Below, piece after piece: positions 9,319 to 18,591 of a stretch of DNA of 35,217 nucleotides. Both the position numbers and the translations under genes were made by a program. Source of the DNA: Bacteroidales bacterium. GTDB lineage: Bacteria > Bacteroidota > Bacteroidia > Bacteroidales > UBA7960. Every line of letters begins with the position of its first letter. The first letter of the stretch is position 1. The stretch lies in NCBI GenBank assembly GCA_003557765.1, contig PWNO01000264.1:1-35217 (forward strand). Reading direction: 5' to 3'. Under the pieces are notes generated by a model, which saw only the letters and a program-made list of their open reading frames with translations, was not told the origin of the DNA and made no database searches.

Positions 9319-9344
9319 AAAAAAAAGCCGGCATAAACAATGCC
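9319..9344 (-). terminator. Candidate intrinsic terminator of guaA
   Basis: On the minus strand GGCAT (9344-9340) pairs with ATGCC (9334-9330) around a 5-nt loop, followed by GGC and eight T. The stem is only 5 bp, so strength is uncertain. Its placement about 90 nt after the guaA stop and before the next minus-strand gene fits. Confidence 0.5.
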
Positions 9345-9389
9345 ATATCCACAGCTTACATGGAAGTCATAACCTGGAGACGCGAACTG

Positions 9390-9409
9390 CACCAGTGCCA
9401 CCTGGTGGC
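9390..9409. repeat. Short palindrome downstream of guaA
   Basis: GCCACC (9397-9402) and GGTGGC (9104-type partner at 9404-9409) form a near-perfect palindrome with a one-base centre. CACCAG (9390-9395) can instead pair with CTGGTG (9102-type partner at 9402-9407), so two stems are mutually exclusive. It may be part of the guaA 3' untranslated region; no function is known. Confidence 0.4.
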
Positions 9410-9435
9410 GGCCTGATATAAAAAAAAGTGTATTA

Positions 9436-10965
9436 CTATTCCCACTCTATGGTCGCTGGTGGCTTGGAGCTGATGTCATACACCACGCGATTGATGCCTT
9501 TCACATTGTTGATAATGTCATTGCTCATCCTTCCAAGCAGCTCATAGGGTAAATGTATCCAGTCGGCCGTCATCCCGTCGGTAGATTCAACCGCCCTCAG
9601 CACAACAGCGTTTTCATAAGTTCTTTCGTCGCCCATCACCCCCACGGACTGTACTGGCAACAGAATGGCTGCCGCTTGCCAGGTTTTATCATACCATCCG
9701 GAAGATTTTAATGCCTTAATAAAATAATGGTCTACCTCCTGCAGTGCCCTTACTTTGTCGGCGCACACCTCACCGAGGATGCGAATGGCAAGCCCCGGAC
9801 CGGGGAAGGGGTGTCGTTCAAGAATCCCTGAGGAAATCCCAAGGCTGCGGCCCACCCGCCTGACCTCGTCCTTAAAAAGCGAATTCAGTGGCTCAATAAC
9901 CTTGAGATTCATCTTTTCAGGCAAACCGCCTACGTTGTGGTGCGACTTAATGGTGGCCGACGGGCCTTTGACCGAGATGGATTCAATGATGTCCGGATAA
10001 ATGGTTCCCTGAGCAAGCCAGTTTACATCTCTGATCTTTTTGGCCTCCCGCTCGAAAACCTCAATAAAAACCCGGCCAATGGCTTTTCGCTTCAACTCCG
10101 GGTCGCGCAGCCCCTTCAATGCATCAAGAAAATGATGGGCAGCCCGCACGCCACGGACGTTAAGTCCCATGTCCCTATATGACAGCAACACCTCTTCAAA
10201 CTCGTTTTTGCGAAGTAGGCCATTGTCCACAAAGATGCAATGCAATTGTTCACCTATGGCCTTGTGAAGCAGGGTGGCAGCCACACTGGAGTCGACACCG
10301 CCGCTAAGCCCGAGCACGACTTTGTCTGATCCAAGCTTATCGCGCATTGCCGCAACTGTTTGCTCCACAAAGGAAGCTGGTGTCCAGTCCTGCGAGCAAC
10401 CGCAAATCTCGACTACGAAGTTTCTCAACAATTGCTGCCCTTGCAATGAATGATACACTTCAGGATGAAACTGCAGGCCGAATATCATCTCTCCCTGATC
10501 CCTGAATGCGGCCACACCGATGTCATTGGTCCTTGCAACGAGCTTAAAACCATCCGGAAGCCGTGTAATGGTGTCGGCATGTGACATCCATACCTGAGAC
10601 TGTTCCTGAATATCCCTGAACAAGATCTCACCAGAAGCGATGTATGATATATTCGCACGCCCGTATTCCCTGGTAGATGACGCCATGACCTGGCCTCCCC
10701 TGTCGATGGTGATCAACTGGGCGCCATAACAAACACCCAGCACAGGAATCTTTTCCATACACCAGTCGAGCTCAGCCCGGGGTGCATTATCATCCAAGAC
10801 ACTGAAAGGACTGCCTGATAAAATGACACCTTTGATATGGGCCAGTTTCTCCGGCTGATAATAATAGGGCTGAATTTCACAATAGACATTTAACTCTCTC
10901 AGCTTCCTGGCTATCAATTGTGTGTACTGAGAACCGAAATCAAGGATCAAAACCATTTCTTGCAT
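9436..10965 (-). CDS. guaA: GMP synthase (glutamine-hydrolysing)
   Basis: Converts XMP to GMP using glutamine and ATP, the last step of guanine nucleotide synthesis, in the cytoplasm. At 509 residues it has the full two-domain form. The class I amidotransferase domain shows the catalytic Cys79 in GVCYGAQ and the His168/Glu170 pair in QFHPE. The ATP pyrophosphatase domain begins around 200 with the P-loop LSGGVDSS (221-228), and the C-terminal dimerisation domain ends PATIEWE, the near-invariant GuaA ending. An ATG start gives [16 protein letters not shown], normal for the family. A promoter box sits only 4-5 nt upstream of the start codon, so the mRNA may be leaderless. Divergent from the yggS-family gene. 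Confidence 0.98.
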   Translation of the reverse strand: MQEMVLILDFGSQYTQLIARKLRELNVYCEIQPYYYQPEKLAHIKGVILSGSPFSVLDDNAPRAELDWCMEKIPVLGVCYGAQLITIDRGGQVMASSTREYGRANISYIASGEILFRDIQEQSQVWMSHADTITRLPDGFKLVARTNDIGVAAFRDQGEMIFGLQFHPEVYHSLQGQQLLRNFVVEICGCSQDWTPASFVEQTVAAMRDKLGSDKVVLGLSGGVDSSVAATLLHKAIGEQLHCIFVDNGLLRKNEFEEVLLSYRDMGLNVRGVRAAHHFLDALKGLRDPELKRKAIGRVFIEVFEREAKKIRDVNWLAQGTIYPDIIESISVKGPSATIKSHHNVGGLPEKMNLKVIEPLNSLFKDEVRRVGRSLGISSGILERHPFPGPGLAIRILGEVCADKVRALQEVDHYFIKALKSSGWYDKTWQAAAILLPVQSVGVMGDERTYENAVVLRAVESTDGMTADWIHLPYELLGRMSNDIINNVKGINRVVYDISSKPPATIEWE

Positions 10966-10969
10966 ATGG

Positions 10970-11003
10970 CAAAGATAAGGATATCCTGTTTTTGCCAGAC
11001 AAA
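10970..11003 (-). promoter_or_regulatory. Candidate guaA promoter (possibly leaderless)
   Basis: On the minus strand TTTG lies 22 nt upstream of TATCTTTG (10977-10970), matching the Bacteroidota -33/-7 pair. The -7 box ends 4 nt before the guaA ATG (10965-10963), so the expected transcription start falls on or next to the start codon. Confidence 0.55.
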
Positions 11004-11039
11004 CAGCCGGGAAAAGATGTAAAGTTTTTGCCGATTATG

Positions 11040-11047
11040 TACCTTTG
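11040..11047 (+). promoter_or_regulatory. Candidate -7 box for the yggS-family gene
   Basis: TACCTTTG matches TAnnTTTG exactly. A good -33 element is not evident. It would give a leader of about 150 nt before the start at 11203, in which I see no clear structure. Confidence 0.35.
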
Positions 11048-11202
11048 CGCATGGCCAGTGCACCGCCACCAACCAGAGCTGAAGGGCCTCAGAACCCATT
11101 GGTGAAAAATCCAACACCCGGAACAATCACAATCCTTCAATGCCATGGTCCTGAACAAAAAACCAGAAACACGATAATCCTGAATGAATAAAACCCTGCA
11201 AG

Positions 11203-11865
11203 ATGTCCATAGCTGAAAACTTAGCCACATTACGAAAAGAGATACCCGAGCACGTCACCTTGGTGGCGGTATCGAAGACAAGAACCACAGCCGAGATCCT
11301 GGAAGCTTATAACGCAGGACAACGTCATTTTGGTGAAAGCAAGGCCCAGGAGCTGACACCCAAGGCTGAAAAGCTTCCCAAAGACATTCACTGGCATATG
11401 GTGGGACACCTGCAATCCAACAAGGTAAAATACATTGCACCTTTTGTCTCCCTGATTCATTCTGTAGATAAGATGAAGCTGCTCAAGGTGATCAACAAGG
11501 AGGGACAGAAAAATGAACGGGTCATTCCCGTCCTGCTGCAGCTACACATTGCAGAAGAAAGCACCAAGTTTGGCATGAGCTTCGAAGAAGTTTGCGCGCT
11601 GCTGGAGAGTGACATCTGCCACCAAATGGATGCCATTGAGGTGCAAGGGCTCATGGGGATGGCTACATTTACGGATGACACGGATCAGGTCAGAAAGGAA
11701 TTCAGGCAATTGAAGGCATATTTTGACGCCGTCCGGGATAGATATTTCAAGGACAGGGAAGCTTTTCGCACGCTGTCGATGGGCATGAGCAACGACTACC
11801 AGCACGGCATTGACGAGGGCAGCAACATGATTCGCATAGGCACTGCCATATTTGGTGCCAGGTGA
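11203..11865 (+). CDS. YggS/PROSC-family pyridoxal phosphate homeostasis protein
   Basis: A 220-residue single-domain fold III PLP-binding protein with no known catalytic activity; family members buffer cytoplasmic PLP and affect amino acid and keto-acid balance. The PLP lysine is K25 in VAVSKTR. Other family hallmarks are visible: FGESKAQE (about 43-50, family FGENYVQE), WHMVGHLQSNKVK (about 63-75), the SVD motif in the third strand, and the C-terminal LSMGMSNDYQHGIDEGSNMIRIGTAIFG. Length is normal. The ATG at 11203 gives the expected short helix before the barrel. It stands alone between the divergent guaA and the efflux operon. Confidence 0.95.
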   Translation: MSIAENLATLRKEIPEHVTLVAVSKTRTTAEILEAYNAGQRHFGESKAQELTPKAEKLPKDIHWHMVGHLQSNKVKYIAPFVSLIHSVDKMKLLKVINKEGQKNERVIPVLLQLHIAEESTKFGMSFEEVCALLESDICHQMDAIEVQGLMGMATFTDDTDQVRKEFRQLKAYFDAVRDRYFKDREAFRTLSMGMSNDYQHGIDEGSNMIRIGTAIFGAR

Positions 11866-11924
11866 TGAACAATTGATCGCATTTTATAGTTGTTCTCATA
11901 TTCAAATATGCAAACAATTTTAAA

Positions 11925-13286
11925 ATGCGGCTATTCTTTCACATTGTATTGGCGGGATCTTTGTTGCTGGTTTCAGGCATTTCGGTTTCATTTGCAAACC
12001 CGGGGGATGCCGGTGCCCCAATGGAGCTAAGCCTCGAGGAAGCCCGTCAGTATGCTGCGGACCACAGTTACAGCATGCGCAAGGCCAGGGCCGACCTGAA
12101 AATCGCCGAACGGCAGATATGGGAGACTACGGCTGCAGGCCTGCCCCAGATCAATGCCTCCGTGGGATATAATTACTACCTTGACATTCCGACATCCCTT
12201 GTACCGGCAGAATTTTTCGGCGGTGAGCCAGGAGAGTTCGCCGAAATACAGTTTGGTACGGAACAAAATGTGACGGCCACGGCCTCTGTGGAACAACTGA
12301 TCTTTGATGGCCAATACATTGTGGGCCTAAGGGCTTCACGCATATTCCGTGACCTTGCCAATCAGTCCTTGCAGCGTTCAGAAGCGGAAGTCAAACAAGT
12401 AGTTACGGAGACTTATTTGCTTGCCTTGCTTGCCCGGGAAAACCTCAGGGTGGTATCAGAGAATCTGCGTCACATGGAGCAACAGCTGCATGAGACCAGG
12501 GAGTTGCTGAGAGAGGGGTTTACTGATCCCATCAACGTGGATCAGCTCCAGCTCACGGTGTCAAACATTAAAAACCGGTTTGCTGCACTTGAACGACAGG
12601 ATGAGATGACAAGCAGCCTCCTTAAGTTTCAGCTTGGCATGGATATGGACAAAGAGCTTGTGTTGACCGACAAGCTGGAAGACCTCCATGGCGTGTTGCT
12701 CGCCGACCTTTCCCTGATATCGGATTTCACACCGCAAAACCACGTGGACTACCGGATCACCCGGTCGCAGGAAAACATGAGCCTGATGGTACTCAGGCGG
12801 GAACAATCTGCCTACCTTCCCAGCCTTTCTGCCTCTTTTACCCGCCAGGAAATGGCCATGCGGGATGAATTCAACTTTTTTGACGGCGACCAGTCCTGGT
12901 TTCCCAGTACCTATTTCGGTATAAACCTCACCATTCCGATATTCTCAGCTGGCATGCGCTCTTCCAGGGTACAGCAGGCCCGGCTGGAGTTGGAAAAATC
13001 ACGAACTGAACGGGAAGAAGTATACCAATTCCTTGATCTGCAGATGCAGGAGGCAATGGCCAATTACCACACCGCCAGGGAACAATATGCCAACGAGCAA
13101 GAAAACATGGAACTGGCCACACGCATTTTTGACCGCACCACCACCATGTTTCGCGAAGGCATGGCTACCAGCCTGGAACTCACACAAGCAAATGACCAGA
13201 TGATCACCACCAGGGCAAACTATTACCAGGCACTTTTTGAAGTGCTCAATGCAGAAAATAACATGCTTAGGGCGCTTGGACAATAG
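11925..13286 (+). CDS. TolC-family outer membrane efflux channel
   Basis: First gene of a tripartite efflux operon. The 453-residue protein has a signal peptide (to about FANPG, residue 25), then two tandem outer-membrane-efflux repeats with the long amphipathic helices of the TolC tunnel and the SLEEARQYA start typical of Bacteroidota members. ANDQMITTRANYYQALFEVLNAENNMLRALGQ near the C-terminus matches the last tunnel helix. It forms the outer-membrane exit duct for the pump encoded at 14619. A degenerate -7-like sequence (TATAGTTG, 11885-11892) lies 33 nt upstream of the ATG, but one base departs from the box. The adaptor gene follows after 82 nt. Confidence 0.93.
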   Translation: MRLFFHIVLAGSLLLVSGISVSFANPGDAGAPMELSLEEARQYAADHSYSMRKARADLKIAERQIWETTAAGLPQINASVGYNYYLDIPTSLVPAEFFGGEPGEFAEIQFGTEQNVTATASVEQLIFDGQYIVGLRASRIFRDLANQSLQRSEAEVKQVVTETYLLALLARENLRVVSENLRHMEQQLHETRELLREGFTDPINVDQLQLTVSNIKNRFAALERQDEMTSSLLKFQLGMDMDKELVLTDKLEDLHGVLLADLSLISDFTPQNHVDYRITRSQENMSLMVLRREQSAYLPSLSASFTRQEMAMRDEFNFFDGDQSWFPSTYFGINLTIPIFSAGMRSSRVQQARLELEKSRTEREEVYQFLDLQMQEAMANYHTAREQYANEQENMELATRIFDRTTTMFREGMATSLELTQANDQMITTRANYYQALFEVLNAENNMLRALGQ

Positions 13287-13368
13287 AAGACTTGCATGGT
13301 TTTCCGGTTCCTTCCCCGCGGGTAAGGCAGCCGAAACAACAAGAAAAAAAGATATTAAGCTGAGAAAA

Positions 13369-14583
13369 ATGACCAATACAATTCATTCACACGCAATACA
13401 GATGATTAACAGGGTAAGACTTGCCATGATGTGGCTTGCAGGTGCCGGCTTGCTTTTCGCTTTGCCTTCATGCAATGGCAATAGTGCCGACCAGCAGGAT
13501 GGGGACAACGAACAGATCCGTCGCCAAATTGAAGAATATGCCGGTGAAATAAACCGGCTAACACAGGAAAAGCGTTCCTTGCAGCAAACCCTGAGAGACC
13601 GCGGAGAGACTACCGGAAGAAATGACCTGGTTCCTGTGATGGTTTCGGAGCTTGCCCCTGCAGACTTTGTGGAGTACATCCGCGTAAGTGGCACGGTTGA
13701 AGCGGTGAGAACAGCCACCATCAGTCCGGAAACCAGTGGACACATCCGTAGGATTTATGCCGAAAAGGGAGAAGCCGTGGAACGCGGACAGGTCCTTGCG
13801 CGTCTGTCTACTGACGTGGTGCAGGGTAACATCGAGGAGGTAAAGACCAGCCTGGAGCTGGCTGAGACAGTATATCAAAGACAAAAACGGCTGTGGGCCC
13901 AACAAATCGGCAGTGAAATGCAGTACCTGGAAGCCAAAAATCAGGTGGAGCGCCTCCTGAAGAACCTGGAAACCCTTCAGTCGCAGCTTGACATGGCCGT
14001 CCTTAAGGCCCCTTTTGACGGATTCGTGGACGAACACTTCATCAAGGAAGGCGAGCTGGCTTCTCCTGGCACACCGGTGATGCAGGTTGTCAACCTCGAC
14101 GAATTGTATATCAATGCAGATGTGTCCGAATCTTATCTGCCATACGTGACCGAAGGACGTGAAGTCATTCTGCGCTTTCCGGCCTGGCCTGAAACAAAGA
14201 TCAAAACGCCTGTACACCGTGTTGGGCACGTGATCAACCCGGAAAACCGCTCCTTTCGCATGCAACTGCGCATTCCTAATGATGATGGGCGCTACAAGCC
14301 CAACATGATGGCCAGGATCAGCTTGCAGGCATCTGTCATCCAGGATGCCATGGTCGTCCCATCGATGCTGATCGGCTTTGACACCCAGGGACATTATGTA
14401 TATGTAGCAGAAGAAGGGCCGGACGGCATACCACTCGCCCGAAAAGCCTATATTGAACGAGGTCGGGATGGAGAAGGCAAAACCCAGGTGAAAGAAGGTC
14501 TCACTGAAGGAGATTTGCTCATTGTACAGGGACACCGCCAAGTAGCCAGCGGAGAAGGCGTACATATCAGGTCAAATGAATAA
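13369..14583 (+). CDS. RND efflux periplasmic adaptor (membrane fusion protein), probable lipoprotein
   Basis: Links the inner-membrane RND pump to the TolC channel. About 404 residues. The N-terminus carries a hydrophobic segment ending FALPSC, a passable lipobox, so the mature protein is probably anchored by a lipidated Cys. Then come a short coiled coil (EQIRRQIEEYAGEINRLTQ), an HlyD-like biotinyl-lipoyl half (ISPETSGHIRRIYAEKGEAVERGQVLARL), a helical hairpin, the second lipoyl half (LKAPFDGFVDEHFIKEGELASPG) and beta-barrel/membrane-proximal domains. The frame extends upstream into the tolC gene, but that part is not protein-like; I chose the ATG at 13369, with 13402 as a credible alternative. 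The RND gene starts 35 nt downstream. Confidence 0.92.
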   Translation: MTNTIHSHAIQMINRVRLAMMWLAGAGLLFALPSCNGNSADQQDGDNEQIRRQIEEYAGEINRLTQEKRSLQQTLRDRGETTGRNDLVPVMVSELAPADFVEYIRVSGTVEAVRTATISPETSGHIRRIYAEKGEAVERGQVLARLSTDVVQGNIEEVKTSLELAETVYQRQKRLWAQQIGSEMQYLEAKNQVERLLKNLETLQSQLDMAVLKAPFDGFVDEHFIKEGELASPGTPVMQVVNLDELYINADVSESYLPYVTEGREVILRFPAWPETKIKTPVHRVGHVINPENRSFRMQLRIPNDDGRYKPNMMARISLQASVIQDAMVVPSMLIGFDTQGHYVYVAEEGPDGIPLARKAYIERGRDGEGKTQVKEGLTEGDLLIVQGHRQVASGEGVHIRSNE

Positions 14584-14618
14584 CCACTTGGGAGTTCATC
14601 CCATAATAAGAAAATACA

Positions 14619-17600
14619 ATGAGTGAGTCAAGAGAAGAACGGGCAATACGTGAGTTTAAGCCAGCCACCATTGCGCTGAAAAACAAAAACACCATATTTC
14701 TGCTTACCTTCCTGATTGCTGTCTTTGGTATCTTTTCTTACAGAAGTCTTCCCAAAGAGCTTTTCCCCGAGGTAGAGATACCTACTGTCCTGGTACAAAC
14801 CCTGTACCCTGGTAACCCACCTGCAGACATGGAAAACTTGGTGACCAGGCCGCTCGAGAATGAAATCCATACCATCACGGGCATCCGGGAACTGCGTTCT
14901 ACCTCTTCGCAGGACAATTCGGATATTTTCGTGGAGTTTGACACCGGGGTGGATATCCAGGAAGCCCTCCAGGACGTGAAGGATGCCGTAGACAGAGTCA
15001 AGCCAGACCTTCCTGGTGACCTGCCATCAGACCCCATGGTGATCGACATTGACTTTTCAGAGTTTCCCATCCTCAACCTCAACCTTAGTGGTGAATTCAG
15101 TATGCACGAGCTGAAACGCTTTGCCGACTTCCTGGAAGAAGAAATAGAAGATGTGCCGGAGGTGTCGAGGGTAGAGATTACAGGTATCGAAGATCGTGAG
15201 ATCCAGATCAATGCAGATCCAATCAAGATGGAGCTCTATCAGGTCAGCTTTGATGACCTTGAAAATGCCATCGCGTCAGAAAACGTGTCGATGGCTGGTG
15301 GCGCACTGCGCTTCGGGGATGGCACCCGCTGGGCTGTTCGTACCATTGGAGAATTTTCAGATGTCAGACAGATTGAAGACATCATCGTTAAGCATGAAGA
15401 CCAGCAGATCGTTTACTTGCGCGATCTGGCTGAAGTGCGTGACGCTTATGCGGACCCGACCAGTTATGCGCGACTCGACGATCAGCCGGTGGTGAGCCTG
15501 CAGGTGATCAAAAACTCAGGTGACAACCTCCTTTCTGCCACCGAAAATATCAACAGGGTGCTTGACCGGGTCCGGCAAAACGGCGATATCCCTGATGACC
15601 TGCACATCACCATCACCAACGACCAAAGTGAGGAAATACGCATCCAGCTTTCTAATCTGGAAAACAGCGTGATCATGGCTGTGATCCTGGTTGTGCTCAT
15701 TCTCTACCTTTTCCTGGGCTTAAAAAATGCCCTCTTTGTCGGTATTGCCATCCCCCTTTCTATGCTGATGTCGTTCATGATCTTTGGCTTGGTCAGCTTG
15801 CAGATCAACATGATTGTACTCTTTTCACTGATCCTTGCGCTGGGTTTGCTGGTAGATAATTCCATCGTGGCGGTGGATAACATCTTTCGCTTTGTGGAGC
15901 GCGACTACTCCATCCTGGAGGCTGCCAAGAGAGCGATTGGTGAAATTGCCACACCTATTATCACCTCCACCGCGACGACACTATCGGCATTTCTGCCGCT
16001 GGCGTTCTGGACAGGAATCACAGGTGAATTCATGAAATACCTGCCACTGACACTGATAATCGTGCTCACCTCCTCCCTTTTCGTGGCCCTGATCATCATC
16101 CCGGTCTTTTCCTATACATTCTTTAAAAAAGAGAAAGAAACGCAACGAAAACAGGATGCATCAGAAGCAATGAACCCGGCATTATCCGGCAACAAGTCAC
16201 GACGAAATTTGCTGATCATCACGCTGCTGATCCTGCCTGGCATCATCTTCCATGTCGCAGGAAGTACCTTATGGGGAAACCTTTTCGTCTTAGCTGCCCT
16301 GCTGTTTGCCCTGGGCCATTTTGTGCTCAACCGCCTGGCTAAATGGTTTCAGCTCACACTGCTGCCATTCCTGGAAAAACTTTACAAAAACACGCTGAGC
16401 CATGCCCTCCGGGGACGTAACCCCTATATGTATGTCTCTGGAACTCTGCTGGTACTGGTCCTGGCCATCATCACCTTCGGGCTGCGCAGTCCCAACGTCC
16501 TGTTTTTCCCTGACAACGAACCCCAGTTCATCAACATCCTCATGGAGCTTCCCGTAGGTACCGACATTGACGAAACGGACCGGCGCGTGGCGGAAGTCGA
16601 AACTCATGTGGAAGAGCTTATTGCGCCATACCGGCATATTGTCAAGTCGGTCATGACCATCGTTGGACGCGGCGCGATTGGTGAGATGGATATGAATGCA
16701 GGTGAAACACCCAACCGGGGGCTGATCACCGTGACCTTTGAGCAGTTTGACATGCGCGGGGGCATCAATACCAACGACATCATGGCCAAACTGAGCGAAA
16801 ACCTTACCGGGGAGTATCCTGGCATTGACTTCATGATAGAAAAAAACATGGCCGGTCCCCCTTCGGGACCTCCGATCAACCTGGAAGTCAGCGGACCTGA
16901 TCTGGAAAGACTTATGGCTCTGGGCGATACCATCAAAAATCAGATCAGCAGGGCCGGCATACAAGGCATAGAAGGCCTCAACACCGATCTTGACAGCAAC
17001 AACCCGGAGATCCTGGTACATATCGACAGGGATGCAGCCAGGCGTTTTGGCCTGTCCACTTTCTCTATTGCCAACACCATCAGGACGGCACTTTTTGGTC
17101 TGGAGGTATCCACCTTCAAGGTTGGCGAAGAGGAATACCCGATTCAACTGCGCTTGCAGGAGGAATACCGGCACAACCTTTCCACTTTGATCAATCAGCG
17201 CATCACTTTCCGCAGCCAAAGCACCGGCCAGATTATGCAGGTGCCAATCTCTGCCGTGGCCAATGTGGAGTACAGCAAAACCTATGGCGCAATCAACCGC
17301 ATCGACCGCGACCGTGTGATCACGCTGAGCTCCAATGTGCTGCCCGGATACAACGCCAACCGCATCAACCAGCAAATCATGCAGCTGATGGAGGAAATGG
17401 ATCTGCCCAACGGGTATGCTTATGCCTTTACCGGAGAACAGCAAGAACAGGAAGAATCGATGGACTTTTTGATCAGGGCCCTGCTTATCGCTGTATCCCT
17501 GATTGCACTGATCCTCGTTACCCAGTTCAACTCGGTATTCAAGCCCTTCATCATCATTGGCAGCGTCGTCTTCAGCACTGCGGGCGTCTTCCTGGGACTG

Positions 17601-18080
17601 GCAATCTTCAACATGGACTTCATCATCATCATGATGGGAGTAGGCATCGTCAGCCTGGCTGGCGTGGTCGTCAACAACGCCATCGTATTGATCGACTATA
17701 CGGATTACCTGCACAAGCGAAAGCACGTGGAGCTGGGCTCTGATGTGGATAGCCTGCTGGAGCGGGATACCAGCCTTGCCCTCATCGAACAAGCAGGCAA
17801 AACGCGCTTCCGGCCTGTGATCCTTACAGCCATCACCACGGTATTGGGCCTGTTCCCGCTGGCCATCGGACTGAATATCAATTTCGTCACGCTGCTGACG
17901 GAATTAAACCCGCAGATCTATTTTGGCGGTGACAATGCCCGGTTCTGGGGTCCTATGTCATGGACCGTAATATTTGGTCTATCTGTAGCTACCTTCCTTA
18001 CCCTGGTGATCGTACCCTGCATGTATCATATCATCCTGGCAACCCGTCGCAAGGTCAAACGCATGACTGGCAGAGACTAG
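14619..18080 (+). CDS. RND-family efflux permease
   Basis: The 1153-residue proton-driven inner-membrane pump of the tripartite system, AcrB/HAE type. The first helix is followed by PKELFPEVEIPTV, a signature of the group. TM4 reads LLVDNSIVAVDN with the proton-relay Asp at about 413; the next residue is Asn, as in many RND members outside the AcrB subgroup. Porter and docking repeats are both present. Two insertions stand out: residues about 505-590 between TM6 and TM7 contain two additional hydrophobic segments (LLIITLLILPGIIFHVAG and a second near 560-575), and a polar insert (ELNPQIYFGGDNARFWG) lies before the last helix. Substrate cannot be predicted from sequence. It is last in the operon. 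Confidence 0.95.
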   Translation: MSESREERAIREFKPATIALKNKNTIFLLTFLIAVFGIFSYRSLPKELFPEVEIPTVLVQTLYPGNPPADMENLVTRPLENEIHTITGIRELRSTSSQDNSDIFVEFDTGVDIQEALQDVKDAVDRVKPDLPGDLPSDPMVIDIDFSEFPILNLNLSGEFSMHELKRFADFLEEEIEDVPEVSRVEITGIEDREIQINADPIKMELYQVSFDDLENAIASENVSMAGGALRFGDGTRWAVRTIGEFSDVRQIEDIIVKHEDQQIVYLRDLAEVRDAYADPTSYARLDDQPVVSLQVIKNSGDNLLSATENINRVLDRVRQNGDIPDDLHITITNDQSEEIRIQLSNLENSVIMAVILVVLILYLFLGLKNALFVGIAIPLSMLMSFMIFGLVSLQINMIVLFSLILALGLLVDNSIVAVDNIFRFVERDYSILEAAKRAIGEIATPIITSTATTLSAFLPLAFWTGITGEFMKYLPLTLIIVLTSSLFVALIIIPVFSYTFFKKEKETQRKQDASEAMNPALSGNKSRRNLLIITLLILPGIIFHVAGSTLWGNLFVLAALLFALGHFVLNRLAKWFQLTLLPFLEKLYKNTLSHALRGRNPYMYVSGTLLVLVLAIITFGLRSPNVLFFPDNEPQFINILMELPVGTDIDETDRRVAEVETHVEELIAPYRHIVKSVMTIVGRGAIGEMDMNAGETPNRGLITVTFEQFDMRGGINTNDIMAKLSENLTGEYPGIDFMIEKNMAGPPSGPPINLEVSGPDLERLMALGDTIKNQISRAGIQGIEGLNTDLDSNNPEILVHIDRDAARRFGLSTFSIANTIRTALFGLEVSTFKVGEEEYPIQLRLQEEYRHNLSTLINQRITFRSQSTGQIMQVPISAVANVEYSKTYGAINRIDRDRVITLSSNVLPGYNANRINQQIMQLMEEMDLPNGYAYAFTGEQQEQEESMDFLIRALLIAVSLIALILVTQFNSVFKPFIIIGSVVFSTAGVFLGLAIFNMDFIIIMMGVGIVSLAGVVVNNAIVLIDYTDYLHKRKHVELGSDVDSLLERDTSLALIEQAGKTRFRPVILTAITTVLGLFPLAIGLNINFVTLLTELNPQIYFGGDNARFWGPMSWTVIFGLSVATFLTLVIVPCMYHIILATRRKVKRMTGRD

Positions 18081-18156
18081 CTTGTCAATGCTACTGTGTC
18101 GGTTAAGTTGCTGCGTTTTTTCTCAGCAAAATAAAGAGCACCGCGCAAAGTATGAG

Positions 18157-18236
18157 CTATGTAAGGGTATTATTTTAGAGCTATGTAAAATGATCAAGGC
18201 CCGGTTCGGCTACACAAGCGTTGACATGACACTGGT
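18157..18236 (+). repeat. Dispersed intergenic repeat, copy A
   Basis: Shares blocks ATGTAAGGGT, TTATTTT, GGTTCGGCTA (GGTCCGGCTA in copy B) and GCGTTGACATGACACT with 23057-23133, in the same orientation and spacing to within a few bases. The ends beyond these blocks diverge. I see no terminal inverted repeats or target duplication. Confidence 0.7.
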
Positions 18237-18298
18237 AAGTCCTGCGCATTATACAACAACACCTCAGCATAGAAGTCATGAAACCGACAATGGCCTTT

Positions 18299-18332
18299 GG
18301 GGCCAGTGAAAATATTTTCTACAAGCTGGCCC
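18299..18332 (+). terminator. Inverted repeat after the efflux operon, possible terminator
   Basis: GGGCCAG (18300-18306) can pair with CTGGCCC (18326-18332); the loop contains the 12-nt palindrome GAAAATATTTTC (18308-18319). A T-rich run starts about 10 nt after the stem rather than directly on it, so classic intrinsic termination is uncertain. Confidence 0.35.
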
Positions 18333-18350
18333 GCCCTTAATCATTTTTCT

Positions 18351-18358
18351 TATTTTTG
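18351..18358 (+). promoter_or_regulatory. Candidate -7 box for pckA
   Basis: TATTTTTG matches TAnnTTTG exactly; no clear -33 element. It would give a leader of about 230 nt. Confidence 0.35.
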
Positions 18359-18591
18359 GCCCATGCGGGGTATTTCGAGCTAAGCGCTGACTTCATCTTC
18401 ATGCCATGCTGTTGTCCAACTTACACTGTTTTTTAAAGAAATTCTATGCATAGCCGCAATTATGTGATGATCTTCTTTTTTCTGCGAGGACCCTCAAGAA
18501 CAACTTCGGCTGGCCATGTTGCAGTCAATGAATGGATGATACAACCCTGGCAACGTAACCATTATTCAACACAACCAAACTCCAACACACC

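Larger units (their letters stand above)
18081..18591. other. 511-nt intergenic region between the efflux operon and pckA
   Basis: No credible gene. It holds repeat copy A (18157-18236), a GGGGCCAG/CTGGCCC inverted repeat (18299-18332) enclosing a perfect palindrome, a candidate pckA -7 box (18351-18358), and about 230 nt of probable pckA leader in which I see no clear structure. A 75-codon open frame at 18082-18309 begins with TTG and runs through the repeat; it is not protein-like. Confidence 0.7.

Noticed and set aside
13558..14565. 335-codon minus-strand open frame opposite the adaptor gene
   Set aside because: Antisense shadow of a recognised membrane fusion protein with no recognisable domain.
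16290..17792. Long 500-codon open frame on the minus strand opposite the RND gene
   Set aside because: It is antisense to a clearly conserved RND permease; its His/Asp-rich composition is that of a reverse-strand shadow.
18082..18309. 75-codon open frame after the RND gene
   Set aside because: TTG start, passes through dispersed repeat copy A, no protein character.
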